64,000 bases of DNA, from NCBI GenBank assembly GCA_034687125.1, contig JAQGBZ010000002.1:62001-126000 (forward strand), written 5' to 3'. Positions 39,601-50,314 of the stretch are shown here, in pieces (the stretch's first letter is position 1; every line of letters starts with the position of its first letter). The stretch is from Neelides folsomi. Lineage: Eukaryota; Arthropoda; Collembola; Neelipleona; Neelidae. Made by a program: the position numbers and the translations under genes. The notes under the pieces are model-generated. The model was not told the origin of the DNA. It did not search any database and saw nothing but the letters and a program-made list of their open reading frames with translations.

Positions 39601-42600
39601 AGCACCGAGGATGCCATTGGGAGCCCCTTGCAATGAGCTGAGAAGCGGCGAGGCACCAGGATGATGATTCAATATCCCTTGCAATAACGTCCTTGGTGGA
39701 GAAGTCCTCGGAGATCTTTGGCCTTCCAATTGCTCAAGAAGCCCGGTCGGAGCAATCAATCTCACTCCGCTGGCCGTGTCCACTACAAAGATAAGGAAAT
39801 TTAAAGATGAGTCCTGAGTTGTAAAATATTTTAAAATCAAGCCATTTCCGACAGCATGAGGATATGGGAGGTTTTTATGCATGGTCCTGGAATGTGATCT
39901 TTGGAGATGGTGATGATCCGTAGAGTGGATTTTTAGGGGGCGAGGCGGGAGGTAAACAAAGGTGTTTTTTTTCCGGGCTTTCTTCCCTCCATGACACGAT
40001 GAGTCATGGGAAGTCGGGGGAGGAATAAAACGTGATGGTTCGCTGGGACCACTTTGTTCTCTTCCTCTTTCAGGGAGGATGATGAGGTTGATAGGTAAAA
40101 AGCGGAGAAAAAGCGAGGAACTCAAGGCCAACTGAGGAGAATAAAACATAGTTGAAGATGAAGCTTTTATCTCGCCAGCTCGAATGAAACCATGATCACC
40201 ACATTAGCCTTGCTACACATCCCGACCCATGAATTAGGAGGAAGAGTTCGTGCGGAGGAAGATGAAGGAGGGCTGGAAGAAGCCCTCGGGACACCATCAT
40301 CATGGTTTTGATGAGGAAGCAGAATGTCCAGTACCTCGACACGGCCCTGATTCCTCCTTTTATCATTTGGTCCGATGTGTGCGATGTGGGAGCACACGTG
40401 CGAAGGTAAGAACTGAGATCTGGAGATTTCCCAGCCGCGTAATGAGCCAACCCTTGAATATTTCTACCATTTGAGAGACCTAACGAGCCCGATGCCTAGG
40501 AGCGGAAACTGCGCTGCCAAACTCCGGAAATCGTCTTTACCTCCACCATGAGACTCAATTGCGTGCCGAAGAAAGTATTTGAACAATAGTAGGCGGATAA
40601 TAAAAGCCTTCCCTATCTTATTCCATCTATAACGAGTTGTGGGAGCCTCCACCTTCATTCCCACAAACTTCCCCCTTCCATATTGACTCTCCGGAGAGGA
40701 AGCCGAAGGAGTAAAAAACAATTCAACCTGTTCCAGGCCTCTTTTCCTCCTCGCTTCAATCATCTCCATCCCCAGACAAATGTGTGAGAATATGCAGGGC
40801 AGTAATGAGAAAAAGTTATTCCACCATTCCACCCATTATGTATACTAGGATCAAATGTGTAAATAAATAACTCTCACTTGGAACATCTCGCTCTACAAAA
40901 GGGGTAAAAGAGGACCAGGAAGAGATTATTAATACAACTCATAGTAAGAGGATTCCTCCGAGGGGAGACATGTGGACCAAGAAGGAAGGTCAAAGGGATC
41001 TTGTTATTATTAGGATTTTTCTGTGCAGTGCGGAGGTCACAGCTTCTCCTGGAGGAGTAAAAAATCCTCCCGGTTGGATCCATACGCTCTAAGAAAACAG
41101 TCTCCTCTTTTTCTCTCCTCACCTCCCGGGTTGAAAGGGGGAAATAAGGGGAAGTGGAGGGCCAATTAAAAGGGTTCCGAGTGTCTGAAAATAAACAAGT
41201 GGATGTTTGGATTGGGACCCTTGACGGAGACGGACCTTCCGACCTGTTCAACCTGTCATAATGGGGCTGCTGGAGCGTCTTGGGAGAAACAATGCAAGGA
41301 AGTTTCTCCCCTGTGTGAATGTGAAACGAACCGAATCGAGAGATCCGGTTTTCATCTCTCGGCTCTCAACTGTCACTGCTTAGCCTTGAGTGAGTGCGTT
41401 AACTCTTGAGCTCCTTCCATTCATCACTCCCACCAATCCCCCTTCACGCCTCGAGGTGCCCCAATGGCGGCCGCAGTTCCCCCCTCCCCCCGAGGACAAA
41501 AAACCTAACGCAAGACTCTGACACAAGAGACGTGGGGAAAAGGGATGTCATAACGCTTGCCTTCTATTCAATTTCGGCGGAACAATTGAGCAAATGTCTA
41601 TACGACCTGTGCCAATCTCAGACCACTTTCATGGGATGAATATGCAAAATGGACTGTGAACATGAGAGATACAATCTCTCCTATGTTTCCTCATATGTGG
41701 CCATTTGGATTTGCGTGAGGGGGTGTCAGTCAGCTCAATTAAACCCTCGGCCTCCTTTCCAACACTTTCGATCGATTGGGAGAAATTAGAATGGTTCATC
41801 AATAAATGAGCCCGGATCACCCCGGTCTTCTATGAGGACACATTTCAAAGTCGAACATGAATCTTGTAACGGGAGTTTTTCTATTTATTTGGGTTGATAT
41901 GAGGAATGGACCTCCTCGGAGAATGTGTGAGGCATAATCGGATTTCCTCGCATGGGGCAATTTATATTGCTCCTGGATCAGGGCAAAGTGGGGCATTCCA
42001 CTGACCTACATTCCTCTCCCGACCTCCTCACTCGGAGACTCACTTTCCGTTCCATCGGGAGGAAGTGGAAGGAGCTTCGGCCCATCGCCACTTTCTTGAC
42101 CTATTTTCAAACTCCCGGACGAGCTCTCCGGAATCCCAACGGCCTGCCATATGTGAGCCCACTTTGTATACCAACGTCGCAGTAAGGGACAACCACCATT
42201 GCAAATATTATTATCGAACCTCATTATTTCTATAACCCATTTTTTCATATAGGCCCGTGAAAATGAATAATTCCTCCTCGTGAGTCATTGGCGAGCGTGG
42301 AAAAATGTAAGAGTTGCTGACCTACTCCTCCCCTCAATGTCTTCTAAGTGGGGATGGACGGGGAATGAAACCAAGTATAACTGGTGGCATTTATCAAGTT
42401 TACAAAGAAGAGAGAGGCGGACTCTTACGCAATCCCACATTCAAAGTCGCAGTCAGAGAAGGATCAAACTCTCCCCAATAGCCGCCCATGACTCGCAGAT
42501 GATGTAAACTCTTAACCATAATAAACACTACTTCCATATTTTATATAACATTCTCTTTCCCCAATGCACGGCTCTCTGCATAATATAAATACTTTAGTCA

Positions 42601-45600
42601 TTTTATTCCATCACCGGTGTGGACAATAAAATAGTAACCAAAATGCCTAAATGAACTAATACATAAATGCACTAATTATCTTTTTAAACTGAAGAAATTA
42701 AAGGGTTTAATAAAAGTTTTTGAATTTTTCTTCAAGTTCCCTATCCGATCCTTCTCAAATGGAAATGAGCAAAGTTCCAAAATCGATTGAGTGTTTTCTT
42801 CCAAACTCCTTGAGACCAAAAGATTGCCAATAAAATAATGAGCCGAAGACCTCAAGAGCTATGAGAGCGAAAACAAAGAGCGCCGTTGGGGGAATGGAGC
42901 CAAATGAGATTGAAATTGGCAATTTAACACACATTAAATTTTTAACTTTGCGAGATGAAATGAGAGGAGAAGAGCTGCGGAGTCGGAGATTAAATTCATA
43001 CATTATATAACTTTATTCTTCTCCGCCCAACATAAAAGGGAATTTTTGTTGGAGGCCGATTCGCATGAAGAAACCCATGCACTTGTTTCCTCCTCGCTAT
43101 GCCTCTCTTTAAAACATGATTAAGGCGATGATTACGCCAATAGGAATTGCATAAGGAATCCTCCACATCCTCTCAAGTCAATAGAGAATCTGGGAGTGAA
43201 TTCACGTACACCTCTAAAGACAATTAAAAAATTAAAACTCCTTTCCAGATGAGGAAAGAATTAATGGGCATATATGTAATAAGAATCATAATATACCAAT
43301 GATGGTCTTTTCCTCCCTCATTTAAATCACTTTCTGCTTCCTATACCAATACATATGTCCATAATATTATTTATGTTATTGGTATATAAATTTATACATA
43401 TAACCTTTAGAGGCACAAAAATCTTGATGTTTGTTTTTCAAACTTAAACTCGTATCAATGATTGTGAGAGAAATGTGGGAGGAGGTGAAGCGGAGGAATT
43501 AGTGAGAAGATGAGGAGACTGCGGTTGAGAAACCTTGTGGAATTGGGGCAGAAGATTAGAAAGGGGAAAAGTTTAAAAAAATCCGCGCATTTTGCCAAAT
43601 AGAGCCTCAATCTTGCGATCCGCACAATTCAAGATTAATAGAACCGGACTTTAAATAGATAAAAGACGCGCAATGTATCCTAGGAGGAATTTTGTGAGGG
43701 GGAGGTTTGAGTTTCAAATCCCATTAATGCCTCTCCTCTCTTCCTTCATTTGTTTCCAATTCCCATTTGAGATTCCAATGGGATTCCATAGCCTTCGCCT
43801 CATTCTCATTGAAGTCAATTGGAATGGGTCGTTTTAAACCCTTTCTCTTCCACATTGCTCAATAGAGCTCATTCAAACCTATAAATATATAATGAACACT
43901 GCCACGAGCGGAACATACATAACTTTATCATGTATGTACTTATGAGTTAAACAGCTTCCAAATCATCTCTAACATATTTAGGAAAAATGTGTAAACACTT
44001 TTCGATGGAGGAAGAGCCGAAAGTTGTTCCTAAGATCTTCCACTCTATACTATGATCTCCTCACTAGGAGCTTTAATTCTTATTGAGTAGGAAAGTTCTC
44101 AATCTAGTTTTGTTCGTGACTTTTGAGGGTTGACAGAAGACTGTCAAGCTGCCGTAAAGTTTATGGTCAAACATGGGACATATGGGTCTTTGATGTGAAA
44201 TTGAAATAGAGAGTTTTTTTAACGCTTGGGCGTTTGCGACTCCGATTGCTCGAATGGTCTTTATGAGCCAACTGACCCAATTTGATAGTGGTGAGTGGAG
44301 TATGTGTCTAATTAGGTCAGGTCTGCTCGACTACCTCACGCACTCAGATCCTACACACGGGCTCAACAGAGGGTCTATTAGACTCTTACACCATTCAGCC
44401 TGCATCTATGCATAATCCCACTACAATGATCTCATTCCTTCCAGCTCAAGGTTCCCCGATGAGGAACTTCACTTCCTCCACGGCCCGATAAGACGCCTCA
44501 ATGGGAAATTCTCAAAATGTGTATAAATATCTAATCGGACGGAATTGGAACATTTGGTCCCTCAACACCAAGCCGAGGGTTTTCCTCCTTTTCCGATAAT
44601 ACGTAAATATGGTGCACATCGGTGGGGTTTTTTCATCATTGTCACAATTGATTTTTTCAAATGATTCCTAGGACGGGGGGATGTATGTTAGTGGGACAGC
44701 GAAAGTTTTGTGATGTGATGGCTCTGCTCTACTCGTCTATCTACTATGCATCGTGCGAAGAGCTTCCATCACTCTCGCTACTTGTTCTTTCACCCTCGAC
44801 GGACCAATATTACCACCATGGAAAAAAACCCCATGAGGACCACACTGGACACTTTCTCCGTTGAGGGATATTCTCAAATGTGGATTGATTCATGAATGTT
44901 ATTGGGGATATTTGGAAATGAGGAGAATTAGTGGAAATCACACATGGTTGGTGCATTGTGTAGGAGAACATTGGGTAAATAAATTGAAACGGATGGTGAA
45001 AAAAGAAGTGTAGAGGAAATCTCGTAACAACCTACACAATGTAACATCCTTCTTCACTCATTCAGCCCGTTTCCGCTAACGAGTGAACAAACAGAAATTA
45101 ATAAAAGAGGGCTATTACCAACTCAGACGTCATTTCGTTCCCCTCCCAATGCGCCCTATTTGAGGAAAGTGAATGTGAGGGGGTCAAGGACTGAATGAGT
45201 TAATTTTGGCAAAGACCATCTTTAATATGAAAATATTGACTTTCATTTTCATTTGAAGAATGAGATAAGTCGAGAGGGACTTCCTCATTCCTTCAACTTC
45301 TTTACTGCCCATTTGAGAAGGAACGATAAGGGGACTTGGGATTTCACATTTCCAACTCATCATTCCCAGGCAATGAAAGTGTTTATGGAGGGAATAAAGA
45401 CGGAGGATATGGATTTAAAATTAAAATCCCAGGCTTTGAGAGATGGTTCATAAAAAGGGAAAAACTGCCCATTTCATTTTTGAGCTCTTGGTCGGAAATG
45501 GGAGTTATAATCTTTTCCCAACTTGAGCCCTCCAATTTCCCTCGTCCCCACAGAGGGAATATGGCGGGGCGGCGGGTTGAAGTGGGCCGGCGCAGTTGGA

Positions 45601-48600
45601 ACTGGACTAGTAGGTTACCCGGAATGGGTCACAACTCCTCCAGAAGACACTCGACAAATATGGAGTGGGGAGAGGATAGGAGGATATATGGGGAAGTGCA
45701 TAGCTCGCCGCGTTCCAGTTTCCGTGCCCATTACCTTGGACAAAGTCGAGACTCTTCCCAGCGGCCTCAGTTGGGGACGATCGATAGGCGGCTGACGTCA
45801 AGGGCCTCACACTCCGCTCTATCCCCAAACCATTCACGCTATTTTTGGCCCTTTCTATTGCCAATTCGGAGGATGTGAATTGGGGAAGTGAATGCAGGAG
45901 GATTCCGCCACTCGGCTCCCGCTTCCTTTCCCCTATCTCTTCCCAGTCCCACTCCTTGACATTGGGACGATAAATAGTGGAGGATGACCAAACTCCGTAG
46001 TCCGGACATTCTCCAAATAAAAGAGTGAGAGGAACAGAGATTAGACTCATTCTCGGAATGACAAACAACTCAAGCTCAATGTCAAATCTCACTTTAGTGC
46101 AAGTTGAGTCTCAGGAAGACCTCAAATCTCACAACTTCACTTCCCTAGCCAAATACGTCTCATCACATGCTAAATGTACCACTCTCCAACTCGGTCCATC
46201 CTCTGTCATAAAAATGTGAGAGAATGTGTCCTGGTTATATACAGAGTTGGAATTCATCTTATACTTAAATGCTGGAAGATGACACAATTCCTCTCTTTGT
46301 GATTACCAACCCTCGTCTGCTTATGTAAATTCAACGAATAACATTTGTATTAGATATCCATTCAATTACCATTGTCTCGAAATGCACGAGGGACAAAAGG
46401 CAATTAATATTTCTCTCATGAGCATAAATGAACACTTTTTGCTCCTCTTCCCTCCAATGAAATGGAAACTGAAGGCAGCTAATTATTTATCACTTTGTCC
46501 AAGCACCACCACATTGCTCTAACAAAACAATATTGTATAATAAGGGAAAGGAATTTATAATTCCATTGAAGCCAAGTGACACATTGTCGACGTCTTGGTC
46601 TGATCATTCAAATCACAACACGAGGGATAGAAAAATGGGGATTAATGTCGAAACTGAGGACTTCCGTTTGAAAGGTTCAGAGAGCGAGGAAATGGCGCGA
46701 ATGGTTTGCATAAGGACAGGAAGGGAGTTTTCTTCTATTTTACACCTTCGTCTTCTAAATTTTATCACTTCCCTTTCCTCTTAATTGCTCTTCCCATTAG
46801 AGCCCAATCAATTTCCTCTCTACAAGGAGAGAGGGATGAGACGTCTTTTAAAACCTCCGGCCTTGTGGCGGTGGAAGAAAGACCCTTAAAAAACGGGTTT
46901 TTCATCTTCCTGGTATTCGTAGGAAATGAGGTTGGGACCGTTACGATGGTTACGAAGGGTTCCTAAGGGTTTGAATATATTGAGGTCATAGGCCCTCCCT
47001 TGTGCCCATGAATGAGGACTTTTCTAGGTTAACTCCCATTATGTGAAGCCGTAAACCTTGGGAAGAGGGACACTTATCATCGTGCCTGAGGGAGAGGAAG
47101 GGCTCCTTTGACCAACAACCTCAATACACCTGACTCTGCCCTTCACATTTTTCGAGCCGACCGAGAGGCTGGATACACTACTCCCTATTTCATTAATTTG
47201 CTCTTCGTCCTCCCAGGAAAAAAAGATTTTTTTACCGCTCCAACCCTTTAGATCAACATGTACGCACATACCAAAGAATACTCATAGCTCCGGTTGAAAA
47301 AGGAGTGGCGGAAGAAGAAATTATTAATTAATCGATATATCCAATAACCACACACACATGAGTTGGCCTGGAAAATGGCATTAAATTGAAATGAGCTATA
47401 ACGAGCTTGTTGTCGCATTCCCTCTCATAGCCCTAATGCGGTAATTTGAAAAGAGCGAAGAAGGCTCGAAATAGGGTCAATAGAGGAGCCTTCAGAGAAG
47501 ACAGGTAGAAAGAGCGAAGGGACAAGGACAGAAGGAAGTTCAACTCGTTTTACAATCCGTCCAGTGTAAGTCCAGAGGATATTTATTTATGTACTATTTG
47601 AGCTATCGGCCTATCCAAGGCAAGAAGAAAATGAAAGGGGATGATAAAAGGGATATTTAACCTCCTCCTAATTACTCCAAGAATGCTTATGACCTAAACG
47701 GAGTAAATCCCTATTTTCCATCTTGTGTCCTTCTCCATTATCCACAAGTCCTACAACTCGTTCAAGGCCTAAAGATGAATCAACAATAACAGCTCGATGC
47801 ATCTTCGTCCCATTTCCCATCAACGTATGGGTTTGGAGACAAAACCATCGTTGAGGAATCACAACCTGGGAGGATCATTAAAGAGGAAAGTTGTCCAAAA
47901 ATGAACTTGCCCTACCTTTGGAACAGGCTTCCTCCCAATTTCACTCCTAAGGAAAAAGTGAAGTTGAAGCTGCCGCTCCACTCCTCGACCTTCCCTCATT
48001 TCCTATGTGGACAAGGAGGAAGAAGAGCGAATCAACTCGTTGGACGAGATGAGCTCTGAGAGGGGAAGAACACTTTTCTCGTTCCCATTCCACACTCAAA
48101 ATAAACCTTAATAGAGCGGACAACTTGAGGAGTAAAAGTGATGGAGTTCAGGTTAGGAATTCAAGCTCAGGAGTTAATAAGACCAACCAAGCTTTCAATT
48201 TCTATTTTGAAGGAAAAATGCAGGAAACTGCTCAGACGTCCTTTGCAGGAAATTTACATGAAGATCTTCTAACCATCTTTTCCCAATCTACCACTTTGGG
48301 GTTCAATGAGAGCTTCGGGATCGATTTGTCGGATTTACATAAATGAGGAAGATGAAGGGCGACCGTGAAGGGCCGATAAAAAATTCTCGACAACACATTC
48401 TACAAAATTGTCCCCGTGTGTGTGTATATGAGGATAAGACACAGCTGTGAGCGATAAATTGGACACATGGTTCCGTCTATGGTCATGACATTAGACATTA
48501 CGGTTTATTGATTCTGACCCGCCTCACAAGAGATATCAGAGAGCCCCACATGGGCTTCCTCCCTAATCTCCAGACATCATTTATCCAAGCCCAACAATGA

Positions 48601-50314
48601 ATATTCTGAAACAAAAGCTTAATTCGAGATGATCGGAGATCAATGTGGAGAATCTCTGAGAGCTCCAGAGGTCGTAAAATGAGCGGAAGGATGTGGAGCA
48701 TTCATCACGTGGGCCTCTTTAGTGATTAAATAATGAGTTTTTCATTCGCTTCAAGAGTTGGTCAAATAAACGGGGCCTATTGGGAGACAACACACGCGAG
48801 CGGAGGAGAGTTGGAATGGTAAATAATTGACAATGTCTCTGCCTCACAATCTCACCACTTCTCCTTATCCCATTACGGACTCACTTTATTATTCCATTCA
48901 ATCCGCTCCGTTTCCAGATGAGCGGGCGGAATGGAGTCCGCCACTCGGCCCAGTTCCTTGGGCCATTAAAATTCAAAATTCCTCATCATTTTTAATTTGG
49001 TGGCTTCTCCTCATCAGAATTCTGAATGACGGGGGCATGGGGCCGTTCATTAAAAACCAGAGCCTCCATAACGACTCTCTTCCATATTCTTCCACAATTG
49101 GAGTGGATTTCATGCACCGACATGGCCCGACATGTTAATTTCAAGATCATGCTCCGAATGAGGAATCCAAAGTTCCTGATTACAAAGCAAGGCTAATTCA
49201 ATCTTATCCTCAACTACTAATATGAAAGTAAAAGTCCTTTTGGTCTCAATGGTCCACAAGGAAGAGTTCTATTCCGGGTTTGTCCAAGTTGTCCGGACAG
49301 AGTGGTGATGGAGGTCACCTCATTTGATGGATCTGAGTGCGTGGATGGGGCTCACCACAAGAGCGTGGCTAGAGAGAGTGGCGTTCGCTGGGCGGCCGAA
49401 CTTCTCGCTTCGCCTCTCCGCAATTCCCACTCGACCAGCTTACCTTCTCTCTCTGGTGAGACGAGATGGGAAAGGAAGAGTCAAAACTAGAGCAAGTTCA
49501 TCCAATGTTGATCTCCTCATCCGGAGCCGGATGAGAGAGATCCGGAGGAGCTCCGTCACGCTTGGGACAACATGATGGGACGCGATGGTTTGAGTAGAAA
49601 AGAACCACCACCTTCAAGACTGCTAATTTATCCCTACTACTTTGATCTTCCTCCTTCACTATTTTCCCTTTTCCCCAAATAAACCCAGTAATAGAGGAAA
49701 CGCATATAATCCACTCTCTCTTTCAGACATCCAGCCCCAATTCCCAACCATCTCAATTTCATCTTCATCCAAGACTGCTCACACGACTCACCCATTTCCT
49801 CACCCACCTCACTTTTTTTAATTCATCTCACTAATTAGCTAATTAACTGTTGATGCTCCCAATCCTCCCTACTTATCAAGACCAATAGCGGAAAATAGAA
49901 ATCCTATATGATGGTCAAACAATGTCCCATAGGTCTGTTTGGCATAACACCTATGCATAGCCTTCATGACAAGCTGGAAGAAACGAAAGGCCACTTACGA
50001 TATCTCTTCATGAGAGACTTTTTGTACGCTTTTGGATTGATCCCCAAGTCAATGGGTTGGCCGTCGGAGTCGTCGGAGTCCTGAGGGCTACTACTATCCC
50101 GTTCGTAGTCCTCCCTTGCCTCGAACATATATCGGGACCGTCGAGGGAACTGGTAGGAAGAACCACTGGAAGTTGACCTTTCCCTCTTGGAGTAGCAACT
50201 GAGATCAAGCGGGGCCGAGTCAGGGCCACCGCTGTCTCCAGAGTCACCCTCATCAGGAGTCTCCACTGATTGTCCTCTCACTCTCCCCTTCATCACAATC
50301 TCTTCCTTCTCCAT
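25606..50314 (-). CDS. Eip74EF: E74-like ETS-domain transcription factor (seven coding exons)
   Basis: The coding sequence joins, on the minus strand, 50314-49999, 39782-39567, 37729-37622, 35349-35218, 27371-27000, 26886-26694 and 25714-25606. That is 1446 bases, giving 481 residues and a TGA stop. All six introns are GT-AG and every junction keeps frame (five phase 1, the last phase 2). Residues 383 to about 470 form a winged-helix ETS domain: [15 protein letters not shown], then [18 protein letters not shown], then recognition helix [14 protein letters not shown] with DNA-contacting Arg443 and Arg446, ending [16 protein letters not shown]. The ETS sequence, the preceding basic region and the [12 protein letters not shown] linker identify it as the arthropod E74 branch. 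E74 is known as a nuclear early gene of the ecdysone cascade that binds GGAA cores. The protein is shorter than the Drosophila isoforms (over 800 residues), mainly because poly-Gln/Ala tracts and a long N-terminus are absent. Other isoforms with upstream first exons may exist outside what I could recognise. Confidence 0.9.
25715..26693 (-). other. E74 intron 6
   Basis: This intron has donor AG|GTAAAT at 26693 and acceptor ACTAG at 25715, phase 2, and is 979 bases long. Nothing else recognisable was seen in it. Confidence 0.85.
26694..26886 (-). CDS. Eip74EF: E74 exon 6: core of the ETS domain
   Basis: Exon 6 is 193 bases and encodes residues 383-445 plus parts of two split codons. It carries the ETS Trp signature: W388, W407 and W427, with the first helix [19 protein letters not shown] and the [14 protein letters not shown] segment. 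The acceptor is TCTCTCGTAG and the donor GTAAAT. Intron 5 before it is only 113 bases, much shorter than the other introns of the gene. Confidence 0.95.
27000..27371 (-). CDS. Eip74EF: E74 exon 5: His-rich linker and basic region
   Basis: Exon 5 is 372 bases and encodes residues 259-381 plus split codons, phase 1 at both ends. It contains LSSPYC (265-270), a Gly/Ser/Pro stretch, a His-rich patch [12 protein letters not shown] (307-318), a Ser run (341-345), the conserved [11 protein letters not shown] segment (346-356) and a bipartite basic region (361-382, KKKSRKPK then KRKSRE) that probably acts as a nuclear localisation signal and adjoins the ETS domain. The acceptor is GCTTTGTAG. The region is clearly GC-richer than its introns. 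Confidence 0.92.
31335..31348. promoter_or_regulatory. Two overlapping TATCGATA (DRE-like) palindromes
   Basis: TATCGATATCGATA contains two copies of the DREF-binding consensus TATCGATA, overlapping by two bases. In flies DREF sites mark promoters and chromatin boundaries. Here the site is inside intron 4, so any function is inference. Confidence 0.4.
33583..33626. repeat. (GT)22 microsatellite
   Basis: This is an uninterrupted 44-base run of GT. It lies in intron 4 of the E74-like gene and explains the poly(Thr-His) open frame on the minus strand. Confidence 0.97.
35218..35349 (-). CDS. Eip74EF: E74 exon 4: Pro/Ser linker
   Basis: Exon 4 is 132 bases and encodes residues 215-257, with a split Val214 codon before and a split Asp258 codon after (phase 1-1). 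The acceptor is TTTTCTTAG and the donor CAG|GTAAGG. It contains [12 protein letters not shown] (215-226), with several Ser-Pro/Thr-Pro sites suited to CDK/MAPK phosphorylation, and LSSPYC (234-239), repeated at the start of exon 5. Another frame is also open across the exon, but only this one keeps frame with both neighbours. Confidence 0.85.
35350..37621 (-). other. E74 intron 3
   Basis: This GT-AG, phase 1 intron is 2.3 kb. I see no further gene in it. Confidence 0.8.
37622..37729 (-). CDS. Eip74EF: E74 exon 3: [11 protein letters not shown] motif
   Basis: Exon 3 is 108 bases and encodes residues 179-213 with split codons on both sides (phase 1-1). The acceptor is TTTTATAG and the donor GTAAGA. 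It carries [20 protein letters not shown] followed by DETKARL, the most conserved linker block of arthropod E74 proteins and a strong confirmation of orthology outside the ETS domain. Confidence 0.93.
37730..39566 (-). other. E74 intron 2
   Basis: This phase 1 intron is 1.8 kb, with donor CAG|GTAATT. It holds the paired CACGTG palindromes at 39529-39551, and nothing coding was recognised. Confidence 0.8.
39529..39551. promoter_or_regulatory. Paired CCACGTGG E-boxes / RNA hairpin beside a splice donor
   Basis: CCACGTGG occurs at 39529-39536 and again at 39544-39551, separated by seven bases. Each is a CACGTG E-box, the core bound by bHLH factors such as Myc/Max, Clock/Cycle and the juvenile-hormone receptor Met with its partner Tai. 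Because each copy is a palindrome, the two can also pair in RNA as an 8-bp stem with a 7-base loop, starting 16 bases after the exon 2 donor. Which role applies, if either, is inference. Confidence 0.5.
39567..39782 (-). CDS. Eip74EF: E74 exon 2: Leu/Pro-rich linker
   Basis: Exon 2 is 216 bases and encodes residues 107-177, phase 1 on both sides. The acceptor is CTTTGTAG and the donor CAACAG|GTAATT. It contains [16 protein letters not shown] (111-126), [15 protein letters not shown] (129-143) and ends LPPYTTGST, which leads into the exon 3 block just as in the fly protein, where a similar YTT...TG stretch precedes PPSPADSG. Confidence 0.88.
44309..44319 (+). promoter_or_regulatory. ROR/HR3-type nuclear receptor element
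   Basis: TAATTAGGTCA fits the monomeric consensus of an A/T-rich flank plus RGGTCA recognised by HR3/ROR and E75 receptors, which belong to the same ecdysone cascade. A site like this is expected by chance less than once, but not rarely, in 64 kb, so confidence is low. Confidence 0.25.
45735..45830 (-). other. Possible alternative E74 first exon (weak)
   Basis: On the minus strand GTCCAAG|GTAATG at 45735/45734 is a good 5' splice site in a GC-richer patch, with the CRE palindrome TGACGTCA at 45793-45800 just before it. In the frame that would join exon 2 (phase 1) the sequence is open for over 100 codons upstream, but its residues show no E74 similarity. It could be a non-coding first exon, or nothing. 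Confidence 0.15.
49516..49535. promoter_or_regulatory. Palindromic pair of CCGGAT (ETS-core) sites
   Basis: CTCATCCGG and CCGGATGAG are perfect inverted copies separated by two bases. Each arm carries a GGAT core, and another CCGGA lies at 49541-49545. ETS proteins recognise GGAA/T cores, so autoregulation of the gene is conceivable. Confidence 0.3.
49999..50314 (-). CDS. Eip74EF: E74 exon 1: N-terminal regulatory region with CtBP motif
   Basis: The coding part is 316 bases, residues 1-105 plus one base of codon 106. The start ATG at 50314 (context GACATGG) is the first in this frame after the in-frame stop TAA at 50425-50423, so there is no N-terminal extension within this exon. Motifs include an acidic run (18-32), APLDLS (34-39), a perfect PxDLS CtBP-docking site, a Ser-rich basic block (43-61), [13 protein letters not shown] (79-91) with a second, weaker PxDLG copy, and [13 protein letters not shown] (93-105). 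The donor is TATC|GTAAGTGG. The second half is highly protein-like and joins exon 2 in frame. Confidence 0.85.

Larger units (their letters stand above)
39783..49998 (-). other. E74 intron 1
   Basis: This is the largest intron, 10.2 kb, phase 1, with donor C|GTAAGTGG. It is unusually rich in GC patches and open frames on both strands without recognised motifs. It includes a possible alternative first exon ending at 45735, a CRE palindrome at 45793-45800, an HR3/ROR-type site at 44309-44319 and a palindromic pair of ETS cores at 49516-49535. Intron 1 of a complex hormone-response gene is a likely home for enhancers and alternative promoters. Confidence 0.65.

Noticed and set aside
45336-46092. 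Overlapping 180-codon (+) and 161-codon (-) open frames
   Set aside because: No recognisable domain in either, and overlapping long frames are expected in a GC-rich patch with few stops. I kept only the splice donor and CRE as weak leads.
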